This document shows, piece after piece, positions 35,347-46,129 of a stretch of 64,000 nt of DNA; position 1 is the stretch's first letter; the number at the start of each line of letters is the position of its first letter. This DNA is from Stutzerimonas stutzeri (GTDB taxonomy: Bacteria; Pseudomonadota; Gammaproteobacteria; Pseudomonadales; Pseudomonadaceae). Under the pieces are notes generated by a model. It saw nothing but the letters and a program-made list of their open reading frames with translations, had not been told where the DNA came from and ran no database searches. The DNA lies in NCBI RefSeq assembly GCF_015291885.1, contig NZ_CP036186.1, forward strand, positions 1,567,001 to 1,631,000. Reading direction: 5' to 3'. A program made the translations under genes and the position numbers.

Positions 35347-36444
35347 TCAGCCCAGCAGCGCCACCGTCTTGATCTGCGCCCACAGCGCCTGACCGGGCGT
35401 GATGGCCAGCTGGTCCGCCGAACGCCGGGTGATCCGCGCCAGCAGCGGTGTGCCGCCGGCATCGAGGCGGACCAGCACGTGCGCCGGTGTATCGGCCGCG
35501 ACCATGGCCTCGACCCGCGCCGGCAGGAGATTGGTGATGCTGCTGCCTTCGGCGCGCTGCAGCGCCAGGCTCACGTCGCGGGCATGCACACGAAAGCGCA
35601 GACGCTGGCCCAGGGCTTCCGGGCGCTGCGAGACCAGCACTTCGCCGCCGGGAAAGGTCAGCCGGGTAAGGTGGTAGTGGGGGTCGTGGCCGGCGATCTC
35701 GCCCTCCACCACGACGCCGGCGTCATCGCTGAAGGCGGTTGGCAGGTCAAGCCGCGCCAGGGTCTCGCGCAGTTCGCCCTGAGCGATGGCCCGGCCCTGT
35801 TCCAGCAGCACCACGTGATCGGCCAACCGCGCCACTTCGTCCGGCGAGTGGCTGACGTAGAGCACGGGGATATCCAGCTCGTCGTGCAGGCGTTCCAGAT
35901 AAGGCAGGATCTCGCTCTTGCGCTTGAGGTCGAGCGCGGCCAGCGGTTCGTCCATCAGCAGCAGGCGCGGGCTGGTCAGCAGCGCGCGGGCGATGCCGAC
36001 ACGCTGGCGCTCGCCACCGGAAAGCCGTTCCGGCATGCGCTCGAGCAGGTGATCGATGCCCAGCAGTTCCACTGCTTGTTCCAGCGCTACACGGCGCTGC
36101 GCTGCCGCCACGCGGCGCATGCCGAATTCGAGATTGCGCCTCACCGACAGGTGGGCGAACAGGTTGGCTTCCTGAAACACGTAACCGATTGAGCGGCGAT
36201 GCGGTGGCACGAACAGGTTCTGCGCGTTGTTCTGCCAATGCTCGCCATTGACGGTCAGCTCGCCCCGACCTGAGCGCTCCAGGCCCGCCACGCAGCGCAG
36301 CAGGGTGGTCTTGCCCGAGCCGGAGTGACCGAACAGCGCGGTCACTCCACGGCCGGGCAATTGCAGATCGACGTCCAGGCTGAAGTCGGCATAGTCGAGG
36401 TGAAAACGTGCCTGGATTCCGCTGTTGCTTGCAGCGTCGCTCAT
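35347..36444 (-). CDS. modC: Molybdate ABC transporter ATP-binding protein
   Basis: 365 residues from the ATG at 36444, which overlaps the modB stop (ATGA). Walker [10 protein letters not shown], signature [10 protein letters not shown], Walker [13 protein letters not shown] and the switch His in [10 protein letters not shown] are intact. The C-terminal quarter is a TOBE/MOP domain (about residues 290-360), diagnostic of ModC. It powers molybdate import for molybdoenzymes. Confidence 0.95.
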   Translation of the reverse strand: MSDAASNSGIQARFHLDYADFSLDVDLQLPGRGVTALFGHSGSGKTTLLRCVAGLERSGRGELTVNGEHWQNNAQNLFVPPHRRSIGYVFQEANLFAHLSVRRNLEFGMRRVAAAQRRVALEQAVELLGIDHLLERMPERLSGGERQRVGIARALLTSPRLLLMDEPLAALDLKRKSEILPYLERLHDELDIPVLYVSHSPDEVARLADHVVLLEQGRAIAQGELRETLARLDLPTAFSDDAGVVVEGEIAGHDPHYHLTRLTFPGGEVLVSQRPEALGQRLRFRVHARDVSLALQRAEGSSITNLLPARVEAMVAADTPAHVLVRLDAGGTPLLARITRRSADQLAITPGQALWAQIKTVALLG

Positions 36445-37121
36445 CCGCGCCACCCTTGCTTCAACCGGCTGCCATAAAGCACCAGCAGCACCAGAAATGA
36501 GAACAGCAGCATGCCGCCAGCCAGCCAGTGCGCCTGGGCATACTCCATGGCTTCGACATGATCGTAGATCTGCACCGACACCACGCGCGTCTGGCCCGGA
36601 ATGTTACCGCCGATCATCAGCACCACGCCGAACTCGCCGACGGTATGGGCGAAACCGAGGATGCTGGCGGTGATGAAACCGGGACGGGCGAGTGGCAGAA
36701 CCACACTGAAGAAGGTGTCCCAGGGGCCGGCGCGCAGCGTAGCGGCGGCTTCCAGTGGGCGCTCGCCAATGGCTTCGAAGGCGTTCTGCAAGGGTTGCAC
36801 CACGAACGGCAGCGAGTAGAACACCGAACCGACCACCAACCCGGCAAAGGTAAAGGGCAGGGTGCCCAGGCCAAGACTCTGGGTGAACTGGCCGATGAAG
36901 CCATTGGGCCCCATGGCCACCAGCAGGTAGAAGCCGAGCACCGTCGGCGGCAGCACCAGCGGCAGAGCGACCACGGCCCCGATCGGACCCTTCATGCGCG
37001 AAGGGGTGCGTGCCAGCCACCAGGCGATGGGCGTGCCGATCAGCAGCAGGATCAGCGTGGTCACGCTGGCCAGTTTGAAGGTCAGCCAGATTGCTGCCAG
37101 GTCGACGCTGTCCAGCGGCAT
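36441..37121 (-). CDS. modB: Molybdate ABC transporter permease
   Basis: 226 residues with five to six spans and the permease EAA-type loop [19 protein letters not shown], which contacts Mod[21 protein letters not shown] is characteristic of ModB. It is encoded 4 bases after modA and overlaps modC, forming a compact modABC operon. Confidence 0.94.
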   Translation of the reverse strand: MPLDSVDLAAIWLTFKLASVTTLILLLIGTPIAWWLARTPSRMKGPIGAVVALPLVLPPTVLGFYLLVAMGPNGFIGQFTQSLGLGTLPFTFAGLVVGSVFYSLPFVVQPLQNAFEAIGERPLEAAATLRAGPWDTFFSVVLPLARPGFITASILGFAHTVGEFGVVLMIGGNIPGQTRVVSVQIYDHVEAMEYAQAHWLAGGMLLFSFLVLLVLYGSRLKQGWRG

Positions 37122-37125
37122 GCGG

Positions 37126-38581
<1,456 letters not shown>

Positions 38582-38585
38582 AACG

Positions 38586-38612
38586 AAAAAGCCCCGGCGA
38601 ACCGGGGCTTTT
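38586..38612. terminator. Bidirectional rho-independent terminator
   Basis: AAAAGCCCCGG pairs perfectly with CCGGGGCTTTT around a CGAA tetraloop, giving U tracts on both strands. It lies between the convergent glutathione peroxidase and FadL genes. Confidence 0.92.
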
Positions 38613-38626
38613 ATGTCTTTGCTACG

Positions 38627-39928
38627 TTAGAAACGGTAGCTCAGAGCTGCGCCGAAGCCGTGGGCGCTGTTTTCGTAGTCTGCGTAGTATGTGCCGCGAG
38701 TCGGGCTATCCCGACGAACCTTGGTGTCTTCTTCCCATAGATAGGAATAGGCCAGATCGACGGTGATGTCGTCAGTCGGGTTCCAGCCCAAGCCGAAGCT
38801 CACGGCGGTACGATCCCCGCTCGGAATGCGCGGCGAACGATCCACGTTGTTGGTAGGGCTCTGGTCGAAAGCCAGGCCGGTACGCAGGGTCCACTCGCGG
38901 TTCAGCTTGTACGATGTACCGATGGCATAGGACCAAGTGTCATGCCATTCTTGGTCTTCGATGATGGGAGAGAGGCTGCCTTGTAGCGGCCCCGGGATAC
39001 CGTCATTTTCGATGATGATGGCCTCGAAACGGCTCCAGCGAGTCCACATGGCGCCTGCATAAAGCGTCCACTGATCATTGAGTTCGTGCGTCAAGGAGAC
39101 GTCCACAGACTCCGGGGTATCCAAGTCAAGAGAGGCGTCGTACTTGCCGGTAGCACCTGCAAATCCGGCTCCGGACAGCTTGGTATCACCCTCAAGGGTG
39201 TATTTGACTTTCGAGTGATAGGTGATTCCGGCGCGTGTCTGCGGGGAAAACTCGTAGAGCAGGCCCGCGTTGAAGCCGAGCGCGGTGTCGTCGCCTTTCA
39301 CTTTGACGCGGCCGTCACCTACGCCTGGCGAAGCGCGGTTAAGTGCTGCGCTCTCCAGTTGGCCGTCGATGCGGTTGATCGTTGGGCCAAAGCCAATCGA
39401 TAGCTGCTCATTGAAGCGATAGCTGACCGTGGGTTGTACGGTAATCACCCGTACTTCGCTGTAGTCGCCGTGATAGCGGCCTTGGAAGCCGTTTTCGTAG
39501 TCAGTGATCATGCCGAACGGTACATAAAGGCCGACACCGACGGCCCACTTTTCATCGATTGGCTTGACGTAGTAACCCATCGGCACGGCAGTAAACGGGA
39601 CCATATCGCCGTCGTTGCTGCCATCTAGCGGCAGGCGCGCACCGCCGAGAGCGTCTATTTGCGGAGTCGCAGCGGAAGCGTTCTTGATCTCCGTCTTCGC
39701 ATGAATCGCGGCCATACCGAAGCTGACTTCTTCGCGCTTGAGGCGAGACATGCCGGCTGGGTTGCCAAACAGGGTGGTGGCGTCGTCGGCGGAAGATGAG
39801 CGGCCTGCGAACGAGGTGCCCATGCCGCTGATGCTTTGTTCATTGAGGGCAAAACCGGCCGCCATGGCCTGGGTGGACAAGGCGCCTACGGCTACCGCGA
39901 GCGCGGTCTTCAACCATGTTGTTTTCAT
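38627..39928 (-). CDS. OmpP1/FadL-family outer-membrane transporter
   Basis: 433 residues from the ATG at 39928; signal peptide ends TQAMA. The mature N-terminus AGFALNEQSISGMGTSFAGRSS and DATTLFGNPAGMSRLK, forming the plug, are FadL hallmarks. The rest is a 14-strand barrel ending in Phe (LSYRF). It imports long-chain fatty acids or other hydrophobic compounds. AT-rich DNA upstream (39929-40124) carries its promoter. Confidence 0.92.
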   Translation of the reverse strand: MKTTWLKTALAVAVGALSTQAMAAGFALNEQSISGMGTSFAGRSSSADDATTLFGNPAGMSRLKREEVSFGMAAIHAKTEIKNASAATPQIDALGGARLPLDGSNDGDMVPFTAVPMGYYVKPIDEKWAVGVGLYVPFGMITDYENGFQGRYHGDYSEVRVITVQPTVSYRFNEQLSIGFGPTINRIDGQLESAALNRASPGVGDGRVKVKGDDTALGFNAGLLYEFSPQTRAGITYHSKVKYTLEGDTKLSGAGFAGATGKYDASLDLDTPESVDVSLTHELNDQWTLYAGAMWTRWSRFEAIIIENDGIPGPLQGSLSPIIEDQEWHDTWSYAIGTSYKLNREWTLRTGLAFDQSPTNNVDRSPRIPSGDRTAVSFGLGWNPTDDITVDLAYSYLWEEDTKVRRDSPTRGTYYADYENSAHGFGAALSYRF

Positions 39929-40124
39929 TGTTCTACTACTCCGGGATGAAAGCGGGTCGGAACCTAGCAACTTTTTCGGACAGGTAGCAAGACAATGAAT
40001 TGCAATTTTTCGTAAAGATGACGACTAACGGTCGTGAAAATAAATGCAACTTCGGTGAAAACCCTGTGGACGTATTCTGACTGGCGAGCCACGCTGTGCG
40101 CAGGACACAGCGGTCTCGCCGGTA

Positions 40125-40970
40125 TCAGGCCCGGGGCCGGCGTGGGTCGGTGATCCATTCGCTCCAGGAGCCCGGATACAGCTTCGTCAGTGGGTAACCC
40201 GCTAGACAGAGCGCGAACAGGTTGTGACAGGCGGTTACGCCAGAGCCGCAATAGGCCACTGCGGTTCGTGGTGATTTGCCGTCTAGCAGCAGATCGAATC
40301 TGTCGCGTAGCTGCTCCGCATCGAGAAAGCGGCCATCACTACCCAGGTTTTCGCTGAAGGGTGCGCAAACGGCACCGGGAATATGCCCGGCGATCGGGTC
40401 TATGGGCTCGACCTCACCGAGAAAGCGGGGCAGGGCGCGTGCGTCGAGCAGCGTCAGCTCGGGGCTATGCAGGTGTTCTTGCAGTCGCGCTGCATCGATG
40501 ACCATGCTGTCGTCTGCATTCCCGTCGAAATGGCCTGGTTCCACGACGGGCGTGGTGCTTTCCATTGGCAGCCCAGCTTCCCGCCAGGCGTTGAGGCCCC
40601 CGTCCAGCAGGTAGACGTCTTCACGCTTGCCCAGCCACAGCAGCAGCCACCATGCCCGTGCGGCAAATGCACCAGGGCCGTCGTCATAGAGCACCACTTC
40701 GCTTTGCTCGTCGAGTCCCCATCGCCGCAGGCGAGTCAGCAGCTGCTCAGGATCCGGCAGCGGGTGGCGTCCGGTGGTGCCGGGGAGCACCGGGCCGGAG
40801 AGGTCTTTTTCCAGATCGGCGAACTGCGCGCCTGGAATATGCGCGTCCTTGTAACTACGTTCACCATAAGTCGGATCTTCCAGGGCGAACCGGCAATCCA
40901 GAATCAACAGGTCGCGGGCGTGCAAGCGCTGGGCAAGCTCAGCGGCGGTTATGAGTTGGGCCAGTGGCAT
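40125..40970 (-). CDS. sseA: 3-mercaptopyruvate/thiosulfate sulfurtransferase
   Basis: 281 residues with two rhodanese domains. The first has LILDCRFALEDP and AHIPGAQFADL; the second carries the catalytic Cys in AYCGSGVTACHN. The CGSGVTAC loop is that of the SseA (mercaptopyruvate) type. It transfers sulfane sulfur to thiophilic acceptors in the cytosol. It is divergent from rnd. Confidence 0.92.
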   Translation of the reverse strand: MPLAQLITAAELAQRLHARDLLILDCRFALEDPTYGERSYKDAHIPGAQFADLEKDLSGPVLPGTTGRHPLPDPEQLLTRLRRWGLDEQSEVVLYDDGPGAFAARAWWLLLWLGKREDVYLLDGGLNAWREAGLPMESTTPVVEPGHFDGNADDSMVIDAARLQEHLHSPELTLLDARALPRFLGEVEPIDPIAGHIPGAVCAPFSENLGSDGRFLDAEQLRDRFDLLLDGKSPRTAVAYCGSGVTACHNLFALCLAGYPLTKLYPGSWSEWITDPRRPRA

Positions 40971-41111
40971 CGGTGCGGCTCCAGGCGGATTGATCGGCCA
41001 ACACTACCAGCGTAGGCGCCGGCCATGAATGCCCCGGCCGGTCGGGTGCTCGATATATACTGCGCGCCTCGTTCGGCCGCGCGCCGGTCGTCAGCCGAAA
41101 AGGAGGGCCGT

Positions 41112-42236
41112 GTGGCCATCGAAACTCAATGGGTTCTGGATGATGAGCATCTGACCCGCCTGTGCGCCGAATGGCGCCAGCTGCCCTATGTGGCAGTGGA
41201 TACCGAATTCATGAGGGTTGATACCTTCTATCCCATTGCCGGGCTGGTGCAGGTCGGTGACGGACGGCGCGCTTATCTGATCGACCCGCTTAGTGTGCGC
41301 GACTGGTCCGCGTTTGCTGGTGTACTGCAAGACCCGGCAGTGGTGAAGGTGCTGCACGCCTGCAGTGAGGATTTGGAAGTGCTGCTGCGCCTGACCGGCA
41401 GCCTGCCGCTGCCGCTATTCGACACTCAGCTGGCGGCTGGCTACCTGAACATCGGCTTCTCCATGGGCTATTCGCGGCTGGTGCAGGCGGTACTTGGCAT
41501 CGAGTTGCCCAAAGGTGAAACGCGTTCTGATTGGCTGCAGAGGCCCTTGAGCGAAATGCAGGTGCAATATGCTGCCGAGGACGCCCAGCATCTGGCTGAA
41601 CTCTACGAAGCGTTGCTGCCGAAGCTGTCCGATGACAAGCGCGCCTGGGTTCTGGACGATGGTGCGGAGCTGGTAGCCAATCTGCAGCGCGAGTCCGATC
41701 CGGACGAGGCTTATCGCGACGTAAAGCAGGCCTGGCGACTCAAGCCCCAGCAGCTCGCGGTACTTAAAGTGCTGACCGCGTGGCGCGAGCGCCAGGCCCG
41801 CATCCGCAACCAGCCGCGAAATCGTGTATTGCGCGAAGCCAGTCTCTGGCCGCTGGCGCGTACTCAGCCACGTGATCTTGTGACGCTCGCGCGAATCGAA
41901 GACATGCATCCGCGCACCGTGCGGCAAGACGGGGAGGTGTTGTTGGAAATGATCCGTCAGGCTGCGGCGACGCCCGAACAGGACTGGCCGGCCCCGCTGC
42001 CGGAGCCATTGCCCTTGGAGGTGTCGTCCGTACTGAAAAAGCTGCGGGCGGTCGGTCAGAGTCAGGGGCAGGCGCTGGACATTGCGCCGGAGCTGATGCT
42101 GCGCAAGAAAACGCTCGAAGCGCTGCTCAAAAGCGGCTACCCGGACGGTCCCTATCACCTGCCTGACTCGCTGCGCGGCTGGCGCCGTGATCTGATGGGG
42201 CAGGCCTTGCTCGAAGTGCTGGAAAAACGACCATGA
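41112..42236 (+). CDS. rnd: Ribonuclease D
   Basis: 374 residues from a GTG at 41112, chosen because AGGAGG lies 5 bases before it; the open frame reaches 41025. The DEDD exonuclease residues begin with Asp30/Glu32 in VAVDTEFMR, continue with [10 protein letters not shown] and end in [14 protein letters not shown]. Two HRDC domains make up the C-terminal half. It trims 3' ends of tRNA precursors. The ycgL ATG overlaps its stop. Confidence 0.93.
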   Translation: MAIETQWVLDDEHLTRLCAEWRQLPYVAVDTEFMRVDTFYPIAGLVQVGDGRRAYLIDPLSVRDWSAFAGVLQDPAVVKVLHACSEDLEVLLRLTGSLPLPLFDTQLAAGYLNIGFSMGYSRLVQAVLGIELPKGETRSDWLQRPLSEMQVQYAAEDAQHLAELYEALLPKLSDDKRAWVLDDGAELVANLQRESDPDEAYRDVKQAWRLKPQQLAVLKVLTAWRERQARIRNQPRNRVLREASLWPLARTQPRDLVTLARIEDMHPRTVRQDGEVLLEMIRQAAATPEQDWPAPLPEPLPLEVSSVLKKLRAVGQSQGQALDIAPELMLRKKTLEALLKSGYPDGPYHLPDSLRGWRRDLMGQALLEVLEKRP

Positions 42237-42526
42237 AACTCATCTGCTCCATCTACAAAAGCCCACGCAAGGACGGTATGTACCTTTACGTGGAAAAGCG
42301 TGAAGCGCTCAAGCGCGTGCCTGAAGGGCTGCTTGCTGCATTCGGCCCGCCACAGCTCGCCTTCGAAATGGTCCTGACACCTGCGCGGCAGCTGGCGCGC
42401 GAAGATATTGCGACAGTCCTTTCCAACATCCAGACGCAGGGTTATCACTTGCAGATGCCGCCGGCCGAGGACGACTACATCGAACACTTGCCTGAGGAGC
42501 TGCTGCGTCGTAATGATCCGATGTGA
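42233..42526 (+). CDS. YcgL-family protein
   Basis: 97 residues. [20 protein letters not shown] and [12 protein letters not shown] match the YcgL domain (UPF0745), a small alpha/beta fold of unknown function. It is often encoded next to rnd in gamma-proteobacteria, as here with an ATGA overlap, which suggests an RNA-related role (inference). Confidence 0.9.
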   Translation: MKLICSIYKSPRKDGMYLYVEKREALKRVPEGLLAAFGPPQLAFEMVLTPARQLAREDIATVLSNIQTQGYHLQMPPAEDDYIEHLPEELLRRNDPM

Positions 42527-42617
42527 CGGTCAGTCTGTCGGCTCTGACCGACGACAAGGTTTGGTGTGTTGAACGGAGCTATCTTCTTTTGACTGCACAT
42601 GCATAAGGAGACGCCTG

Positions 42618-43025
42618 ATGAAAACGCGCACCTGGATCATCGGTTCGATCATGGCCGGCCTGGCGATGTCCGCCAGTGCCGAGCAAGCCCCTGCTAATGA
42701 CAGTGAGGCCTGGCAACAGCACTGGCAGAAAATGCAGGAATACCGTCAGTCCTGGCAGTCTGCGAAGACGCCGAAAGAGCGGCAGAAGTTGCGAGACGAG
42801 CATTGGCAAAGTATGCAGTCCGGCATGGGGGCCATGGGTGGTTGCCCAATGGGCGGACCCGGAGCCGGTATGGGCAAGCAGGGCGGTAAGGCGATGCAGG
42901 GTGGTATGGGTGGTGGCCGGATGATGGGTGCGCCGACTAAGGAGATGTTGGATATGCGCATTCAGCACATGGAGCAGATGCTCGAGCAAATGCGTAGCCA
43001 TCGGGAGATGCTCGATAAACAATGA
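42618..43025 (+). CDS. Secreted Met/Gly-rich small protein
   Basis: 135 residues, with a signal peptide ending MSASAEQ and AGGAG upstream. The mature protein has a Trp/Gln-rich helix (WQQHWQKMQEYRQSW), then a flexible stretch dense in Met and Gly (MGAMGGCPMGG...MGGGRMMGAP, single Cys), and a C-terminal Met-rich helix (MLDMRIQHMEQMLEQMR). I do not recognise a family. Clustered Met with a Cys suggests periplasmic binding of a soft metal such as Cu(I), but no metal gene is adjacent. Confidence 0.6.
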   Translation: MKTRTWIIGSIMAGLAMSASAEQAPANDSEAWQQHWQKMQEYRQSWQSAKTPKERQKLRDEHWQSMQSGMGAMGGCPMGGPGAGMGKQGGKAMQGGMGGGRMMGAPTKEMLDMRIQHMEQMLEQMRSHREMLDKQ

Positions 43026-43035
43026 CCCAAGTAGG

Positions 43036-43058
43036 CCGTCCGCCGCCCCGGCGGACGG
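43036..43058. terminator. Hairpin after the Met-rich gene
   Basis: CCGTCCGCC pairs perfectly with GGCGGACGG around GCCCC, 10 bases after the stop at 43025. There is no T tract, so it may act as an mRNA 3' end stabiliser or weak terminator. Confidence 0.45.
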
Positions 43059-43148
43059 TCACCGCTACAACCGCATCCGCCTGCCGGCTATTGGCCGGAT
43101 ATCCGCCAGTAGCTAGACTTGCCCGTTTTATCGGTAGTGGCATCCACC

Positions 43149-43598
43149 ATGGCAGCAAAAGTCGAACCCTTCTGGAAGCGTAAAGCTCTTGCCGAGCTCG
43201 ACCCTGTTGAATGGGAGTCCCTGTGCGATGGATGCGGCCTCTGCTGCTTGCAGAAGCTCGAGGACGAGGAAGATGGCACCGTGTATTACACGCGCGTCGC
43301 CTGCAAACTGCTCGACCTGAAGACCTGCCAGTGCAGCGACTACCCCAATCGACGTGCCAGCGTGCCGGACTGCATTCAACTGAACGCCTCCGATGCATCG
43401 CAGTTCAAGTGGCTTCCGCCAACCTGTGGCTATCGCCTGGTGGCCGAGGGCAAGGATCTGCCGCTCTGGCATCACTTGGTTTGCGGTGATCGCGAAGCGG
43501 TGCATGTCGAGCGTATTTCCCAGGCGGGCAGAATGTTGGCCGAGGGCAGCGTGCCTGAGGAGCACTGGGAAGATCATCTGATTTTTCGTGCCGGTTGA
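43149..43598 (+). CDS. YcgN-family cysteine-cluster protein
   Basis: 149 residues from the ATG at 43149; a longer open frame begins at 43119. The cluster CDGCGLCC (residues 26-33), then further Cys in [17 protein letters not shown] and VPDC, matches the YcgN/UPF0260 (CxxCxxCC zinc/iron chelating) family. It probably binds a metal; its function is unknown. YcgN is commonly found near ycgL and rnd. Confidence 0.88.
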   Translation: MAAKVEPFWKRKALAELDPVEWESLCDGCGLCCLQKLEDEEDGTVYYTRVACKLLDLKTCQCSDYPNRRASVPDCIQLNASDASQFKWLPPTCGYRLVAEGKDLPLWHHLVCGDREAVHVERISQAGRMLAEGSVPEEHWEDHLIFRAG

Positions 43599-43671
43599 AT
43601 CTAAACTTCGTTCGCATCGTCTCAAGATCAGCGCACCCCTCGCGCTTATCCGATCCGTGGAGTTCTCTTCG

Positions 43672-44892
43672 ATGCTTGCTCGACTGCTGTCGCTATTTGT
43701 CCTTGTCCTTTTTCTTGGCGCTCAGGCACAGGCAGCCAAGCGTGTCGATCTGGACTATCACGTTCGCTTTCTGCCTGAAGAAGATCAGGCTGTGGTGCAG
43801 TTGATCCTGGAGAAAGGTGAGGTGGTTCGGCGCCTGGATTTCAATCTGGGTAAAGAGGGTTACTACAGTGACTTCGAGGCGGACGGTGATTGGCAGCAGG
43901 AAACCCCGGAGCGGGGCACGTGGAGGCCATCGGAGGGCAAGTCGCGGCTGAGCTACCGCGTACGCATCAGCCACCCGCGTAGTAACGGACGCTTCGATGC
44001 GCGGATGACCAGTGATTGGGCGTTGTTTCGCGGGGATGACCTGGTGCCCGCTGCTCGGCTGGATCAGGTTGATGGCGTGACCCTCGTTTCACGCATCACC
44101 TTCGAGCTTCCCGAGGGCTGGAAGAGCATCGAAACCGGTTGGCCGCGCATCGGTAAGAACCGTTTTCGTGTGGATAACCGCGAGCGCCTGTTCGATCGGC
44201 CGACCGGTTGGATGTTGGCCGGTAAGCTCGGTACCCGGCGCGCCAGGCTCGGAGAAACGGACGTCACCATCGCTGCGCCGGTTGGCGAAGGCGTCCGTCG
44301 GATGGATATGCTGACGATGCTGACCTTCGTCTGGCCGCAAGTGCAGAACGTATTTCCCCGCGATCCGGCAAAGCTACTCATCGTTGGTGCTGGCGACCCT
44401 ATGTGGCGGGGCGGGCTCTCTGGTCCCAACTCCCTATACATGCATGCCGACCGCCCGATGGTCAGCGAGAATGGCACCAGCTCGTTGGTGCACGAGCTGG
44501 TTCATGTGTTCAGCCGTATCAAGGATAGGGATCGTAGCGACTGGATCAGCGAAGGCCTGGCGGAGTATTACGCTATCGAGCTGGTGCGGCGTGCTGGCGG
44601 CATGAGCGAGGACCGTTACCAGGCAGTGCGTGCGCATCTGACCAAGTGGAGCCGCAAGGTCGACAGCCTGCGCACCGAAAATTCTACCGGGCCGGTGACT
44701 GCCCGCGCGGTGCTGCTATTGCAGGACCTGGACAAGGAAATTCGTCAACGCAGCAAGAGCCGCCATTCGCTCGACGATGTCAGTCGTGGATTGATGCGCA
44801 TGGATACGGTCAGCACCGATGACTTCATCGAAATGACCGAGACGCTGCTAGGCGGCGGCTCGAAGGTGCTCAACACCCGTCTGTTGCGCTGA
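43672..44892 (+). CDS. Secreted gluzincin (M61-like) metalloprotease-like protein
   Basis: 406 residues from the ATG at 43672, where a signal peptide ([20 protein letters not shown]) begins. The zinc motif is HELVH followed 18 residues on by the third ligand in [11 protein letters not shown], the HExxH...E arrangement of gluzincins (M1/M61). The N-terminal half is beta-rich like the leading domain of M61 glycyl aminopeptidases. There is no PDZ domain, which M61 enzymes often have. Substrate unknown, location probably periplasmic. Confidence 0.72.
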   Translation: MLARLLSLFVLVLFLGAQAQAAKRVDLDYHVRFLPEEDQAVVQLILEKGEVVRRLDFNLGKEGYYSDFEADGDWQQETPERGTWRPSEGKSRLSYRVRISHPRSNGRFDARMTSDWALFRGDDLVPAARLDQVDGVTLVSRITFELPEGWKSIETGWPRIGKNRFRVDNRERLFDRPTGWMLAGKLGTRRARLGETDVTIAAPVGEGVRRMDMLTMLTFVWPQVQNVFPRDPAKLLIVGAGDPMWRGGLSGPNSLYMHADRPMVSENGTSSLVHELVHVFSRIKDRDRSDWISEGLAEYYAIELVRRAGGMSEDRYQAVRAHLTKWSRKVDSLRTENSTGPVTARAVLLLQDLDKEIRQRSKSRHSLDDVSRGLMRMDTVSTDDFIEMTETLLGGGSKVLNTRLLR

Positions 44893-44941
44893 TCGCCGTG
44901 TGGCACAGTCGCTGTCCCGAGCCGTTTCCCCTGGAGAGCTA

Positions 44942-45958
44942 ATGACCCTCATCGATCTGCGCAGCGATACCGTTACCCAGCCCACTGCTGAGATGCGCGA
45001 GGCAATGCTTCGCGCCGAAACCGGCGATGATGTCTTTGGGGAGGATCCAACTGTAAGCCAGCTTGAGCGTCAGCTTGCGGGGGATCTGGGCTTCGCTGCG
45101 GGAATGTTCGTGCCGTCCGGCACCATGAGCAATCTGCTGGGTTTGATGGCGCACTGCGAGCGGGGCGACGAGTACATCGTAGGGCAGCAAGCCCACACCT
45201 ATAAATACGAGGGTGGCGGTGCCGCCGTACTTGGCTCGATCCAGCCTCAGCCCATCGAGATGGAGGCGGACGGCACGCTGGACTTGGAGCGCGTTGCGGC
45301 GGTCATCAAACCGGACAATTTCCACTTTGCTCGCAGCCGCTTGCTGGCGCTGGAAAACACTATGCACGGCAAGGTCCTACCTCTGAGCTATCTGGCGGCT
45401 GCGCGGGAGTTCACTCGCCAGCACGACCTGGCCTTGCATCTTGACGGTGCACGGCTGTTCAACGCTGCGGTGAAGCTTGGCTGCGATGCCCGCGAAATCA
45501 CCCGTCATTTCGATACGGTATCGGTGTGTTTGTCCAAAGGCTTGGGCGCGCCAGTTGGCTCGGTGCTGTGCGGCAGTGACGTATTCATCGCCAAGGCCCG
45601 GCGCCTGCGCAAGATGGTAGGCGGCGGCATGCGCCAAGCGGGCATTCTCGCTGCCGCTGGCCTCTACGCGCTGGAGCGCAATGTCGAGCGCCTGGCCGAT
45701 GATCACCAGCGAGCAGAACAGCTTGGTAGCGGCCTGGCAGCACTCGGTTTTGCGGTCGAGCCGGTGCAGACGAACATGGTCTACGTGGCGATGGGTGAGC
45801 AAGCAACTGCGCTTACTGCGTTCTGTGCGCAACGTGGCATCCGCGTGGTGCCAGCGGCGCGACTACGACTGGTCACACATATGGACGTGCATGATGAGCA
45901 TGTTCAAGCAGTGCTGAGCGCATTCGCCGAATTTGCCGAAAACATCGCTCGTAGTTGA
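44942..45958 (+). CDS. ltaE: Low-specificity L-threonine aldolase
   Basis: 338 residues from the ATG at 44942, preceded by [24 protein letters not shown], then [11 protein letters not shown], is the family start. [11 protein letters not shown] holds the PLP-contacting Asp and [15 protein letters not shown] the Schiff-base Lys. It splits L-threonine or L-allo-threonine into glycine and acetaldehyde. It is a single gene ahead of the alaS promoter. Confidence 0.94.
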   Translation: MTLIDLRSDTVTQPTAEMREAMLRAETGDDVFGEDPTVSQLERQLAGDLGFAAGMFVPSGTMSNLLGLMAHCERGDEYIVGQQAHTYKYEGGGAAVLGSIQPQPIEMEADGTLDLERVAAVIKPDNFHFARSRLLALENTMHGKVLPLSYLAAAREFTRQHDLALHLDGARLFNAAVKLGCDAREITRHFDTVSVCLSKGLGAPVGSVLCGSDVFIAKARRLRKMVGGGMRQAGILAAAGLYALERNVERLADDHQRAEQLGSGLAALGFAVEPVQTNMVYVAMGEQATALTAFCAQRGIRVVPAARLRLVTHMDVHDEHVQAVLSAFAEFAENIARS

Positions 45959-46014
45959 CGTCGAATTGCTTGATTCAATCGGCTTTATCCCCTATACCCG
46001 GCGCGCTGGCCCGA

Positions 46015-46020
46015 TATAAT
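46015..46020 (+). promoter_or_regulatory. -10 element of the alaS promoter
   Basis: A consensus TATAAT 110 bases upstream of the alaS ATG. The -35 region (CCTATA with an 18-base spacer) is weak. A typical GCGGCCCTTT start region follows. Confidence 0.5.
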
Positions 46021-46129
46021 GCGGCCCTTTGCCGGCTATCCGTTTGGGTAGTTGCGAACCGGCTTTCGGTGGTCCCGCCTCGCCGTGTCGTTTTGCAGCC
46101 GTTCGGCCGCAGTCCTCTGGAAGAAATCT

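Noticed and set aside
40084..40110. CTGT...ACAG word near the sseA 3' end as a second LexA box
   Set aside because: Spacing is 9 rather than 8 bases and the arms do not extend. It also lies at a gene end.
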